A stretch of DNA of 64,000 nucleotides from Ruminococcus sp. AF41-9 (GCF_003477525.1 NZ_QUDO01000010.1:1-64000), one strand, 5' to 3'; shown: positions 1-8,182, numbered from the stretch's first letter. Notes: generated by a model from the letters alone, not told the origin. Translations and numbers: made by a program.

Positions 1-104
1 GTAACCTTTATTGATCTTCCCCTTTCCGTTTGATATTTCCGGATATACTCTGTTAATTGTTTTACGTAAATTTCTTCATCTTCCACAATTGCAATCTGTA
101 TCAT
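1..104 (-). CDS. LytTR-type response regulator, N-terminal fragment (runs off the window edge)
   Basis: A reading frame opens with ATG at 104 and runs out of the window. It encodes about 34 residues beginning MIQIAIVEDEE, the typical first strand and acidic pocket (E8, D9, E10) of a CheY-like receiver domain. The continuation IYVKQLTEYIRKYQ resembles AgrA/LytR regulators of Lachnospiraceae. A GGAGG ribosome site lies just upstream, and a good sigma-A promoter lies at 200-228. The output domain is outside the window, so the LytTR assignment rests only on the N-terminal sequence style. It is transcribed in the same direction as the CooC operon but has its own promoter. Confidence 0.75.
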   Translation of the reverse strand, partial: MIQIAIVEDEEIYVKQLTEYIRKYQTERGRSIKV

Positions 105-199
105 CCTATCCCTCCACAAGAATTGCATTTTTTGTAACTGTTCAATCACACAATATAGTCCCAGGTTTTTATTGTTATTTTATAAATAACTTTTGTTCC

Positions 200-228
200 A
201 GTATATCACTGCATCTCTCTTGCGTCAA
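200..228 (-). promoter_or_regulatory. Sigma-A promoter for the response regulator
   Basis: On the minus strand TTGACG (228-223) and TATACT (205-200) are separated by exactly 17 bases, about 95 bases ahead of the response-regulator start codon. The rest of the 105-306 gap shows no other gene. Confidence 0.6.
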
Positions 229-306
229 GTGGATGTAATATTACAAATTATATCTGTATAATCTGGTTTTCCTTTATCATATATCCACAGTAAATCTCCT
301 CATTCT

Positions 307-1056
307 TTAAATAGAAAGTAGAAATTCTGTTAAGTTTTCAATAGCATCTGGTTTTTCTGATAGTTCTTTCCCCATCAGTCCCTCTCTCATAATACTAGTA
401 TCCGCACTAAGAGATACAGCGACTCGACTTGAATTCCATACAGCTTCATACATCATTTCCTGATTCTCTTTTGTTGCTTTATTGAGAACGTAATAAAATG
501 GTTTTCTAATACTTTCCGATAATTCCCCGATTTTTTTGGAAAGCTGTAGGGATTCATAGGATGGATCTATAATTATCAATATCAAATCTACACCGTTATC
601 AATTCCACGTCCAAAGTGTTCAATACCAGCCTCCATATCCATTAGCGCAAATTGGTCTTCTGTAAGCCTGAGATTTTGGATAAATTGAGTCATAACAGTT
701 CCCATAGCACAAGAACACCCTTCATTTGCTTGATGAATTTTTCCACTGCTCATCAGTTTTACACCGTCCTTCAGACTATAATAATCTTCCGGTATATCAT
801 CTATAGTCCAGGTTTCCTCAAAAAACTGATGAGTAAATTTTGATAACATCATATCATTTAAAACATTTTGCTTACCACCGAAATAGTCTGTAAAATCTCT
901 GGGAAGCTTCATACCTAGCTGTCGATGTAGACCATAATTAGATTCATCGGAATCAATTACCAAAATTTCTTTTCCTCGTCTGGCTAAAGCCTTAGCCAAA
1001 AGACTGGTTACTGTACTTTTTCCACATCCACCTTTTCCACAAACTGCTATTTTCAT
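307..1056 (-). CDS. CooC-type nickel-insertion ATPase (paralogue 1)
   Basis: A 249-residue P-loop NTPase of the SIMIBI/MinD class. The deviant Walker A motif GKGGCGKST is at residues 8-16, and a CSC motif is at 114-116. CooC proteins bind nickel through a CxC at this same position while maturing the Ni-Fe-S C-cluster of CO dehydrogenase. The switch region DSDESNYGLHRQLG differs from paralogue 2 (DVDPDANLGLALG), so it forms a separate subfamily and may serve another client. It is the last gene of the minus-strand operon that starts near 5757. Family membership is solid; the exact client enzyme is inferred. Confidence 0.85.
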   Translation of the reverse strand: MKIAVCGKGGCGKSTVTSLLAKALARRGKEILVIDSDESNYGLHRQLGMKLPRDFTDYFGGKQNVLNDMMLSKFTHQFFEETWTIDDIPEDYYSLKDGVKLMSSGKIHQANEGCSCAMGTVMTQFIQNLRLTEDQFALMDMEAGIEHFGRGIDNGVDLILIIIDPSYESLQLSKKIGELSESIRKPFYYVLNKATKENQEMMYEAVWNSSRVAVSLSADTSIMREGLMGKELSEKPDAIENLTEFLLSI

Positions 1057-1140
1057 CTCTATATTTACTCCTTTTTTTAATAATAAGCATTACATATGGC
1101 CATGCTTCAAACTGTTTTCGAAAAATAATTAATATAATGT

Positions 1141-1911
1141 CTATTTTGCCATTACATCAAATATCCCCTTAATTTCTCGAATTTCATCCGTAGCTGTCTT
1201 GCTGCATCCATAAGGGGATCTTCCTTCTCTGTCTGCTTCTATAACTTCTGCATTATAATGAACACATCCCAAAAAATCCTGCTTCGGGATTCTAGACCTT
1301 ACAAACTTTTCATCTTCATCATTTCTGATTTTATTTGCTATGACCTTTACTTCCTTTACACCCAATTCTTCTGCCAAACGTTTTACATTTTTATAAGTCT
1401 GAACACTTCTGGCCCCCGGCTCTATCACGACGATAAATTGATCCATTCCTTCCGTTGTTCCCCGTCCTAAATGCTCAAGTCCTGCTTCCATGTCCAGGAT
1501 TACTATATCATCTCTATGTAAAACCAAATTATTAATAATTCGTTTCAACATTACATTTTCAGGGCATACACATCCGCCTCCCGCAGTTTCCACAGTTCCC
1601 AAAACCAGAAGTCGAACACCATTATTTTCTTTTCCGTAAGTTTCAGGAATATCATCCACTTTTGGATTGACTTTATAAAAAGTATTACTTTTATCTGCAC
1701 CTGTTCTCTCCTCAATCAACCTTCTCATTTTACTGATAGGCGTAATACTCTCCAGTTCTTCCTCTGAAAAACCCAGTGCAAGTCCAAGATTTGCATCTGG
1801 ATCCACATCTACAGCAAATACTTTTTTTCCTTCTTCTGCATACAGCCGTGCTAATACTGCAGATATCGTAGTTTTCCCTACTCCGCCTTTTCCAGTTACA
1901 GCAATTTTCAT
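1141..1911 (-). CDS. CooC/AcsF-type nickel-insertion ATPase (paralogue 2)
   Basis: A 256-residue SIMIBI-class ATPase with Walker A GKGGVGKTT at residues 8-16, the DPDANLGLALG loop typical of CooC, and a CVC motif at 114-116 in GGGCVCPENV. Of the three paralogues it looks most like canonical CooC/AcsF, which load nickel into CO dehydrogenase or acetyl-CoA synthase using ATP. The stop of the zinc-ribbon gene lies 22 bases ahead of its start. The CODH/ACS structural genes are not in this window, so the client is inferred. Confidence 0.88.
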   Translation of the reverse strand: MKIAVTGKGGVGKTTISAVLARLYAEEGKKVFAVDVDPDANLGLALGFSEEELESITPISKMRRLIEERTGADKSNTFYKVNPKVDDIPETYGKENNGVRLLVLGTVETAGGGCVCPENVMLKRIINNLVLHRDDIVILDMEAGLEHLGRGTTEGMDQFIVVIEPGARSVQTYKNVKRLAEELGVKEVKVIANKIRNDEDEKFVRSRIPKQDFLGCVHYNAEVIEADREGRSPYGCSKTATDEIREIKGIFDVMAK

Positions 1912-1933
1912 CTGTTATCTCCTTAAATACTTC

Positions 1934-2128
1934 TTACTCCACTTCCTCCAGTTCTGTTCCTTCTGGAAGAATATATCCGCAGTTATCACATACTCCGTCC
2001 TCTGCAAGTATCCCGTCTTTCACAAAGGCTTCAATGCCTCCCGGTTCATGACAGCGTGGACAATCTAATTCCTGTATCTTTTTCTGATTTCTTACATCCT
2101 GGCAATTGGCAAATTCAATTTTACCCAT
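1934..2128 (-). CDS. Small zinc-ribbon protein of the CooC operon
   Basis: A 64-residue acidic protein with two CxxC knuckles, CPRC and CDNC, separated by about 20 residues, as in a zinc ribbon. The start was placed at ATG 2128 (MGKIEF) because GGAGG lies just upstream; a start at 2158 would overlap the preceding VWA gene. It sits between the VWA gene and a CooC-like ATPase. I do not recognise a named family. A role as metal carrier or adaptor for the neighbouring ATPases is a guess from position only. Confidence 0.7.
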   Translation of the reverse strand: MGKIEFANCQDVRNQKKIQELDCPRCHEPGGIEAFVKDGILAEDGVCDNCGYILPEGTELEEVE

Positions 2129-2144
2129 AGTGATTCCTCCATTT

Positions 2145-3962
2145 TTATTCCATATCAATTTGTCTTCGCAAAAAAGTTCCTACCATACGGGAAAAATTGC
2201 TGATATTACGAATATAGGCAAAGTCTTTTCCATAGATTCTCTTTTCCACGGAGAGCTCTTCTTCATTCCCTACAAAAATACCAATTACGAAAATTCCCTG
2301 ATTTCTGGCCCGACGCACCTCATAAGCAGTATCTTTCACAGCTCCTTCTCCGTCATAGATCTTGGGCTGGCGGGTTCCTGGTCGTTGTATGCTCATATCA
2401 CAGGGTTTTCCATCACTTAATACGATTAAAATCTTATTTTTTTCCGGTCGCTCCATGAGAGAGGAACAGACTGTTTTCAGTGCAAGCCCATCTCTGTTAT
2501 TGGCATACGCCCGAAATTGAAAGATTCTTTCATTTGTTTCCCTTGGATCTTCATAATCCCGAAATCTCTGAAGTACTGTATATCCCCAGAAAGCACAGTA
2601 TCCTGTCACCCGATGAGGAATTCCTGCCTGGCTTAATGCTTCACTGATAATATATCCCTGCGCCGCTACCTGAGCCTGTCTGCCAGCTTGGGAACCACTG
2701 GAATCAATCAGGACGTCTATTACAAACTCAGAATCTTCTGCTCTCTTTTTTCTATTAAATAACTTGTCATCGTCTGTTCTTCCAATTTTCCATAACCTTT
2801 CAGGAACAAGCTGCCCTGCATCAGATCTGCTGACAGAATCATCCTTTCGGATTATAAATGCCCGTTTCAGTGACTCTGCCAACACAGAAATATTTCTTTT
2901 GATGATCCAGTGATTATTTCCATAATAGGCTTTATTTTTTTCAAACTGCAGCTGAGAAAAACGGTATTGATTATTTTTTATGACAGGGTTCTGTAAAATT
3001 CCATCTGTAAGATACAGGATACAGTTTTTGTGGATTCCTGTACAAAATTTCCGGTTGATTCTGGCCTGCTCCGATTCACTCAGATACGATTTCCCGTAAT
3101 TCAGTTCCACATATTCCCGTATCCGTCGCACTGCCTGTGGATTTATATTCTCCGAGCTTTCCGGAACTTCTTCATTTTCCGGAGAGAAATAAAATCTTTT
3201 TTTCTTTTTGTTTCTGATATCCAGACTCATCATCTTTTTTTTGAGATTAGAAAGATATTTTTGAATGATGTCTTCCATCTGTTCATCCGTCATGCATTCC
3301 TGCCACGCGTCATTGGCTAATGCCATATCCGGTAAATTCAGAATCTTCTCCAGATTTCCATTCCTTTTTTCAAAAGAGGGATCCAGAACATGATTATAAA
3401 TCTCATCTATCACGTTTATGACATCTTCCGTATTTTCCGCATCCTTCAGAGAAAGAATCTTGTACAATGCAATCTCTGCCTGTGGATCCATTCCCTCATC
3501 GTCTGTGTTCTCCAGAACATGCCTTATATACAGAAGCCTAATCCTGTGAATCAGGTCTGTTCCAGCTTTGTCTGATACCTGCTCTTTCTCGGCCTTTTCC
3601 AATTCTCTGAACGCCTGTTCTCTGATTTCCTTTGTTCCCAAACGTTCTCGAATGATAAAACGCTCCACAGCAGCATCCATGCATAATCCAGCAAGAGGCA
3701 AAAGTATATCTTCTCCAGCAGAAAAATGTAATTTTTTCATCAAATACATGCCAAGTTTCTTCTGATCAAAATATCGTGCAAAGGCACCCTGCTTCACTGC
3801 CTCATATAGAACCGTTTGTTTTGAATAAACATATTTTTCTGTGTCCGGTTCAAATTCCATATCATAATCACCACTGACTGTCCAAAAAAGATTTCTGATA
3901 CGATTGCTGATCTCCAGACGATGTTCTTCCAGTTGTTTCGCCGGCCATCTGACATCCTCCAT
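2145..3962 (-). CDS. VWA-domain protein, NorD/CoxE-like partner of the MoxR ATPase
   Basis: A 605-residue protein. The N-terminal 400 residues are helical and charged, with no recognised enzyme motif. A von Willebrand A domain fills the C-terminal third, with an intact metal-ion-dependent adhesion site DSSGS (D420, S422, S424) and a later strand ILIVLSDGKP. MoxR ATPases paired with VWA proteins (NorQ/NorD, CbbQ/CbbO, CoxD/CoxE) act as remodelling chaperones that insert metal centres or activate metalloenzymes. It starts 6 bases after the stop of the AAA+ gene. Together with three CooC homologues this suggests remodelling during Ni-Fe-S cluster loading; that link is inference. Confidence 0.82.
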   Translation of the reverse strand: MEDVRWPAKQLEEHRLEISNRIRNLFWTVSGDYDMEFEPDTEKYVYSKQTVLYEAVKQGAFARYFDQKKLGMYLMKKLHFSAGEDILLPLAGLCMDAAVERFIIRERLGTKEIREQAFRELEKAEKEQVSDKAGTDLIHRIRLLYIRHVLENTDDEGMDPQAEIALYKILSLKDAENTEDVINVIDEIYNHVLDPSFEKRNGNLEKILNLPDMALANDAWQECMTDEQMEDIIQKYLSNLKKKMMSLDIRNKKKKRFYFSPENEEVPESSENINPQAVRRIREYVELNYGKSYLSESEQARINRKFCTGIHKNCILYLTDGILQNPVIKNNQYRFSQLQFEKNKAYYGNNHWIIKRNISVLAESLKRAFIIRKDDSVSRSDAGQLVPERLWKIGRTDDDKLFNRKKRAEDSEFVIDVLIDSSGSQAGRQAQVAAQGYIISEALSQAGIPHRVTGYCAFWGYTVLQRFRDYEDPRETNERIFQFRAYANNRDGLALKTVCSSLMERPEKNKILIVLSDGKPCDMSIQRPGTRQPKIYDGEGAVKDTAYEVRRARNQGIFVIGIFVGNEEELSVEKRIYGKDFAYIRNISNFSRMVGTFLRRQIDME

Positions 3963-3968
3963 ACAAGT

Positions 3969-4901
3969 TTACCCCCATATGTCTTTTCCGGTCCAGGAAG
4001 ATGGGATTCTGGTAGAAACCACATCTTCTATGATCTCTTTTTCAAATACATCAAAACTTTTATTTATGATCCCCATCTGGATTGCATCAATTGGAGAAAG
4101 TCCGCTTTTTGTTGCTTTTACAGCAGAAACCAGTCCTCTCAGGTCAAGAGATTTTGTTGAGATTTCTCCATGATAAGCTTTGATCTGCAAATCCAGAAAC
4201 AGTCCTGCAAAAGCTTTCAGTGCACTTTTTTCCCCATCTGGAAAATGTTGTCTTAATACAAAAAGGACACTATCCTCATCCATTTCAGGCATATCAATTA
4301 CCATAAACCTTGAAACCAATGCTTCATTTAGCTCTCTGGTACCTGCGTAGCCATAATTCATTGTGCCGATAAATCGTGTTGCCGGATGAAGTAAAATCCT
4401 GTTATATCCTGGAATATCGATTCTGCGCCGATGATCCAGTGTGGCATGCAGTACAGAAACCGCATCATTTTTTGCCATATTGATTTCGTCCAGGATTCCA
4501 AATCCTCCAAATTCCGCGCATTGGTAGATGGGGCCTTTCCGAAGGCGAACCTCATTATTTATAAAGGTATCCGTTCCAATCAGATCGGCACTGTCTGTAT
4601 TTACATGAAAAGAAATGTCGTATTCCGGTCTTCCGAATATCCATGCCAGTGTCTCACATAGTACATTTTTCCCTGTAGCTTTCGCACCGGAAAGTAACAG
4701 GTTATCTCCCTGAAGAAGCGCTGCTATTGACATTTCCAGAATCTTTTTCCCATAAAACAGGATATCCGGTTTTTCTACCCGTTCCTTTACCTGATCCTCT
4801 ACCTCATAACGCATGTGAAAATCTCTCAGTTCTCCAATTAGTTCCTGCGCTATCTTCTGGTCTTCTAAATATTTTTCTATTTCTGCCCAATGATTTCTCA
4901 T
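3969..4901 (-). CDS. MoxR/NorQ-type AAA+ ATPase
   Basis: A 310-residue AAA+ ATPase. The Walker A region reads SGAKATGKN (residues 71-79), with Asn where Ser or Thr normally follows the lysine. Walker B is GILDEIN (135-141), and downstream come ATRFIGTMN (sensor 1) and SRFMVIDMPE (arginine-finger region). These fit the MoxR family, whose members work with VWA partners to activate or load metal enzymes. The VWA partner is the next gene, and a CooC-like gene precedes it. The Asn in Walker A could alter Mg-ATP handling and deserves checking against homologues. Confidence 0.85.
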   Translation of the reverse strand: MRNHWAEIEKYLEDQKIAQELIGELRDFHMRYEVEDQVKERVEKPDILFYGKKILEMSIAALLQGDNLLLSGAKATGKNVLCETLAWIFGRPEYDISFHVNTDSADLIGTDTFINNEVRLRKGPIYQCAEFGGFGILDEINMAKNDAVSVLHATLDHRRRIDIPGYNRILLHPATRFIGTMNYGYAGTRELNEALVSRFMVIDMPEMDEDSVLFVLRQHFPDGEKSALKAFAGLFLDLQIKAYHGEISTKSLDLRGLVSAVKATKSGLSPIDAIQMGIINKSFDVFEKEIIEDVVSTRIPSSWTGKDIWG

Positions 4902-4986
4902 GAAGATTTTCCTTTCTTTACAATTAGTTATGCCAAATCAGATAATATTTCTGTTTACTCAATCTTCAAACTTTCAATCCTCCAAC

Positions 4987-5757
4987 TCACAATCCCAACT
5001 TCTTTACAATTTCTCCCAGTGCACTTCTTACAGGAGAATCTTTCGGAAGCTGTATGATCGGCTTTCCATCACAGTCATACTGATATACCTGGTCATCATG
5101 TGGCACAACCCCTAACAATTCCAGTCCCTGATTTCGAATTTCTTCCAGAGTTCCGGCATCCAGTTTTCCATCCGGAACACGATTCACGATTAATCCAGTT
5201 TTCTGTGGTTTAAAGTTTAACTCCTTCATCAGCTTTGCAATACGTCCGGCTGCCTGAACACCTCTTCTGGAACAGTCACTTACAAGAATCGCAACTTCCA
5301 TCATTGGCAGGATTCCTCTGCTGATATGTTCCATACCTGCTTCGTTATCAACCACAATATATGGATAATGACCTTGCAGTTTCTGAACCTGGGTCTGCAC
5401 AAGACCATTTACAAAGCAATAGCAGCCCTGTCCCTGGGTTCGCCCCATTACCATCAGATCATAATCATCTTCTTCCGCAATCGCATCAGAAAGACGCATT
5501 TCCAGATATGCCTGTTTCGTCATACCAGATGGAATCTGATATCGTGGATCTACGCCTGCCCGCTCAATTTCCTCTCTCAGCTCCCCAAGTGTGACCTCCG
5601 GCTCAACACCGAGCACTTCGTTCAAATTCGCATTTGCATCTGCATCTACAGCTAAAACCGGATGTTTTCTATTTTCACATAAATATTGAATTAACAATCC
5701 ACAAAGGGTTGTTTTCCCTACGCCACCTTTTCCTGATACTGCAATTACATGTCCCAT
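4987..5757 (-). CDS. CooC-type nickel-insertion ATPase (paralogue 3, operon leader)
   Basis: A 256-residue SIMIBI ATPase with Walker A GKGGVGKTT at residues 9-17, switch DADANANLNEVLG, and a CYC motif at 112-114 in GQGCYCFVNG. The CxC again matches the nickel-binding position of CooC. It is the first gene of the operon and is preceded by AGGAGG and by one copy of a shared divergent promoter module. The three paralogues differ clearly in the region between Walker A and CxC, which suggests separate clients (for example CODH and ACS) rather than recent duplication. Confidence 0.87.
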   Translation of the reverse strand: MGHVIAVSGKGGVGKTTLCGLLIQYLCENRKHPVLAVDADANANLNEVLGVEPEVTLGELREEIERAGVDPRYQIPSGMTKQAYLEMRLSDAIAEEDDYDLMVMGRTQGQGCYCFVNGLVQTQVQKLQGHYPYIVVDNEAGMEHISRGILPMMEVAILVSDCSRRGVQAAGRIAKLMKELNFKPQKTGLIVNRVPDGKLDAGTLEEIRNQGLELLGVVPHDDQVYQYDCDGKPIIQLPKDSPVRSALGEIVKKLGL

Positions 5758-5787
5758 GTTTTTCCTCCTAAAATTCTGAACAATCTG

Positions 5788-5889
5788 TTGACTTTTTCTT
5801 TAAACCTCATTATAGTTGTTACTATATAAATTACAATAATCAATCTGTGAGATTTGTATGGTTACTCAACACATCAGAAAAATTGTTGA
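5788..5889. promoter_or_regulatory. Divergent promoter/operator module, copy A (CooC operon and tetR)
   Basis: Plus strand: TTGACT (5788-5793), 17-base spacer, TATAGT (5811-5816), reading to the TetR gene. Minus strand: TTGTAA (5836-5831), 16-base spacer, TATAAT (5814-5809), reading to the CooC operon. The two -10 boxes overlap by four bases, so the two polymerases would compete. Fifty bases past the plus -10 box is the inverted repeat TCAACA-N12-TGTTGA (5866-5889). It lies in the tetR leader and upstream of the minus -35 box. Copy B at 7155-7256 has the same elements with identical spacings. Confidence 0.72.
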
Positions 5890-5925
5890 GAAATTATATG
5901 ATACTAACTAATACAGGAGTATATA

Positions 5926-6573
5926 ATGTCAGAAAAAACGAGAAAACAAGATCGCCGTACCCGCTATACCAGGCAAACCATAAAAGATACGTTCTTAGAG
6001 TTGTTAAATCAGAAAAGTTTTACGAAAATTACAGTTACAGAGATCTGCAAAAATGCTGAAATCAACCGTGGCACTTTTTATCTTCATTACTACGATATCC
6101 ATGATGTATTATCAGATATTTTTAATGATATGACTCAGGATATGTTAACAACTGTAGATCATTTATTCTGTCTAAATCAAAAAAGCTGTTCCTATCCGTT
6201 CTGTCAGAAAATACAGATGGAATCACAATACAGGGCACTGTTTCTGGATGATGCAATTGCCCCTATTCTTCTGGAAAAAATAGCAGAAAATACAAAAGAA
6301 GGCTATGTGACCTGGCTTATGTCACACAGCCTCCTGACCTTTGAACAGGCAGAATCGGTTTTTTATTTTCAAATGAATGGCTGCCTTTCCATCAACAGAC
6401 TGATGCTCCGCAATCACTGTAATGACTGGAAACAGATTCAGACAGTAATCGACAAATTTATCAAAGCCGGGCTGGAAAGTTTTCTGATTCATGATCAGAG
6501 AGAAGAAAAGGCTTCCGATAATTTTTGCAGTAAAATTTCTCCAACTGTTACCGCATCTTCTACACTCAGATAA
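5926..6573 (+). CDS. TetR/AcrR-family transcriptional regulator
   Basis: A 215-residue TetR-family repressor. The helix-turn-helix is at about residues 28-60 (ITVTEICKNAEINRGTFYLHY), followed by a divergent ligand-binding domain. AGGAG lies seven bases upstream of the ATG. It is divergent from the CooC operon and shares the overlapping promoter module with it. The last 79 bases overlap the 3' end of the convergent DUF3786 gene. The position suggests it controls the maturation genes; the ligand is unknown. Confidence 0.87.
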   Translation: MSEKTRKQDRRTRYTRQTIKDTFLELLNQKSFTKITVTEICKNAEINRGTFYLHYYDIHDVLSDIFNDMTQDMLTTVDHLFCLNQKSCSYPFCQKIQMESQYRALFLDDAIAPILLEKIAENTKEGYVTWLMSHSLLTFEQAESVFYFQMNGCLSINRLMLRNHCNDWKQIQTVIDKFIKAGLESFLIHDQREEKASDNFCSKISPTVTASSTLR

Positions 6574-7121
6574 TGATCGGCATGATCCTGAAGAAATATT
6601 TTGCCAGATGCAGGAAATTCTTCATCTGCAAACCATATCTTTAAAGTTACCGGATATCTTGGCAGAACTGGAAAAACAGCACACAGATCCGCCTTTGTTT
6701 CTGTGAATTCTGCACCCAGGTTTTTACATGCTTTCTGTATTTTCTCAGGATCTTTATCCTGCAAAAGCTTTTCCAGTCTCTGCTCTGCAGTCCGGTCAAA
6801 CTTGGTTCCTCGAATCAATCCATCTTTCAGGTTACCAAAAGTAATGAGCTTCTGTGAGCCTTCTGTTCCATCGGCCATATCCAGATAATGCAGCAATATC
6901 AGATAATGCCATTCATCCATGTCTGAGTTGATACGAAACTCTGGAAGTTGAATTTCAATCGTTTCATAAAAGCTCAGTACTTCAAGTACATTTCGGCTGC
7001 TATGAAAAACAGCCCCACTTTTTGCAGCAAGATCCTCTCCGGAACGATTTTGCAGCCGTTTCACTGCTGCCTGCAACATTTCCTGAAATGCACGATTTTC
7101 TGTTTGATTTTTGTATTCCAT
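6495..7121 (-). CDS. DUF3786-domain protein
   Basis: A 208-residue soluble protein recognised as DUF3786 from the block WHYLILLHYLDMADG, the ITFGNLKDG stretch, FPVLPRYPVTLKIW and the ending DEEFPASGKIFLQD. DUF3786 proteins occur mainly in acetogens, methanogens and sulfate reducers that use the Wood-Ljungdahl pathway; their function is not established as far as I know. The gene has its own copy of the promoter module that also drives the CooC operon, suggesting co-regulation. It converges on and overlaps the TetR gene. Confidence 0.8.
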   Translation of the reverse strand: MEYKNQTENRAFQEMLQAAVKRLQNRSGEDLAAKSGAVFHSSRNVLEVLSFYETIEIQLPEFRINSDMDEWHYLILLHYLDMADGTEGSQKLITFGNLKDGLIRGTKFDRTAEQRLEKLLQDKDPEKIQKACKNLGAEFTETKADLCAVFPVLPRYPVTLKIWFADEEFPASGKIFLQDHADHYLSVEDAVTVGEILLQKLSEAFSSL

Positions 7122-7154
7122 AAGTTCTCCTTCGCCGTAAGTTTCATTACTGTG

Positions 7155-7256
7155 TTGACTTTTCTTTTAATTCCCATTATAGTTGCAATTATATTATTTA
7201 CAATCATCAAAACATTTAAAATGCACAGTTTATCAACACATTAAAAAAACTGTTGA
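7155..7256. promoter_or_regulatory. Divergent promoter/operator module, copy B (DUF3786 and rrf2)
   Basis: Plus strand: TTGACT (7155-7160), N17, TATAGT (7178-7183) toward the Rrf2 gene. Minus strand: TTGTAA (7203-7198), N16, TATAAT (7181-7176) toward DUF3786. The inverted repeat TCAACA-N12-TGTTGA is at 7233-7256, fifty bases after the plus -10 box. Every element and spacing matches copy A, while spacer bases differ. That is the pattern expected of conserved regulator binding sites rather than chance. Confidence 0.72.
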
Positions 7257-7346
7257 GAACTTAGGATGTTTTAAATAAACCAAAATATTTTCACCAAAAA
7301 ACGTGAAAACAAGATCATTATATCATACTACAAGGAGTTTCTTATC

Positions 7347-7802
7347 ATGAAATACTCAACGAAATTAAGTGATACTGTTCATGTGATGGTTCTGATTGCT
7401 ATCAACCAGGAAAAATCTCTCACCAGTGCCTCAATTGCAGAAAGTGTCCATACAAATCCCGGCTTTGTACGCCAGCTTATGTTAAAACTAAAAAAAGCCG
7501 GACTTATGACCAGTGTAGCCGGACATGCCCGTCCTTCTCTTTCAAAACCAGCAGATCAGATTACATTGCTGGATATTTATAAAGCAGTTGAAGGTGAGAA
7601 GCCGCTGCTTCATTTAGATACTCATACCAACCCTGATTGCGGCGTTGGCATTAATATTCAGTTGTCTTTACAGGAATTCTATAATGAAATCCAAAAAACT
7701 GCTGAAGAAAAAATGAATATGATTACTTTACAGGATATCATAGATACCTATTATCAGCGAACATCAATCCTCAATATCTCCCCGGTTAGCCATCACAGTT
7801 AA
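7347..7802 (+). CDS. Rrf2-family transcriptional regulator
   Basis: A 151-residue winged-helix regulator of the Rrf2 family (KYSTKLSDTVHVMVLIA, SIAESVHTNPGFVRQLM, TLLDIYKAVEGEKPLL). IscR-like members bind an Fe-S cluster with three cysteines in the segment after the wing. Here only one cysteine (DCGVG, about residue 97) is present, so a canonical cluster is unlikely. AAGGAG precedes the ATG. It is transcribed divergently from DUF3786 from module B, so together with the TetR gene it is a candidate regulator of the whole block. Confidence 0.87.
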   Translation: MKYSTKLSDTVHVMVLIAINQEKSLTSASIAESVHTNPGFVRQLMLKLKKAGLMTSVAGHARPSLSKPADQITLLDIYKAVEGEKPLLHLDTHTNPDCGVGINIQLSLQEFYNEIQKTAEEKMNMITLQDIIDTYYQRTSILNISPVSHHS

Positions 7803-8006
7803 ATTTTCATCCCGATTTACGGAAAATGTTTCTACTACATCCGGTTCACCTTCCTTATGACCGGATTCAGGTTTCCCATAAATACTTCCTGCACAGCCGG
7901 ATCAGGATTATCAAATCCTACATCTATGGCTATCTGCATTTCTGCAATAAAAAATGTAGATTTTTCCTTATTTTTTCAGTATTTTCAGGGTCTTCTCAAT
8001 CCGCAT
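7764..8006 (-). pseudogene. Broken small open frame, unrecognised
   Basis: Reading the minus strand from ATG 8006 gives about 80 residues if two small frame changes are allowed: one after the KTLKILKK stretch and one near 7890, where adding a G joins QEVFMG to KPESGHKEGEPD. The tail VVETFSVNRDENL ... ANRGDIED reads like real protein. It ends inside the 3' end of the Rrf2 gene on the opposite strand. I do not recognise the family. It could be a decayed gene or a small gene with sequencing errors. Confidence 0.3.
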
Positions 8007-8182
8007 GATTTACTTGAATTGTACTTTATTATGGAAATTCACATATATATTCCCTGTATAACATGAATAATTCCAACCAACACCGCAGAGGTATGTAAAA
8101 TCTCACCATAACGATAAATACATATGTTGTCTTTCATCCAGACCACGATGTCGACCCTCTGGTAACTTTGGGATTTCGGTGC

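Noticed and set aside
11..238. 75-residue plus-strand frame at the window start
   Set aside because: It is antisense to the response-regulator start and its promoter; no ribosome site and no protein-like composition.
5788..7256. CooA-type CO-sensing sites near the CooC operon
   Set aside because: No TGTCA-N6-TGACA site is present and no CooA gene lies nearby; the palindromes differ.
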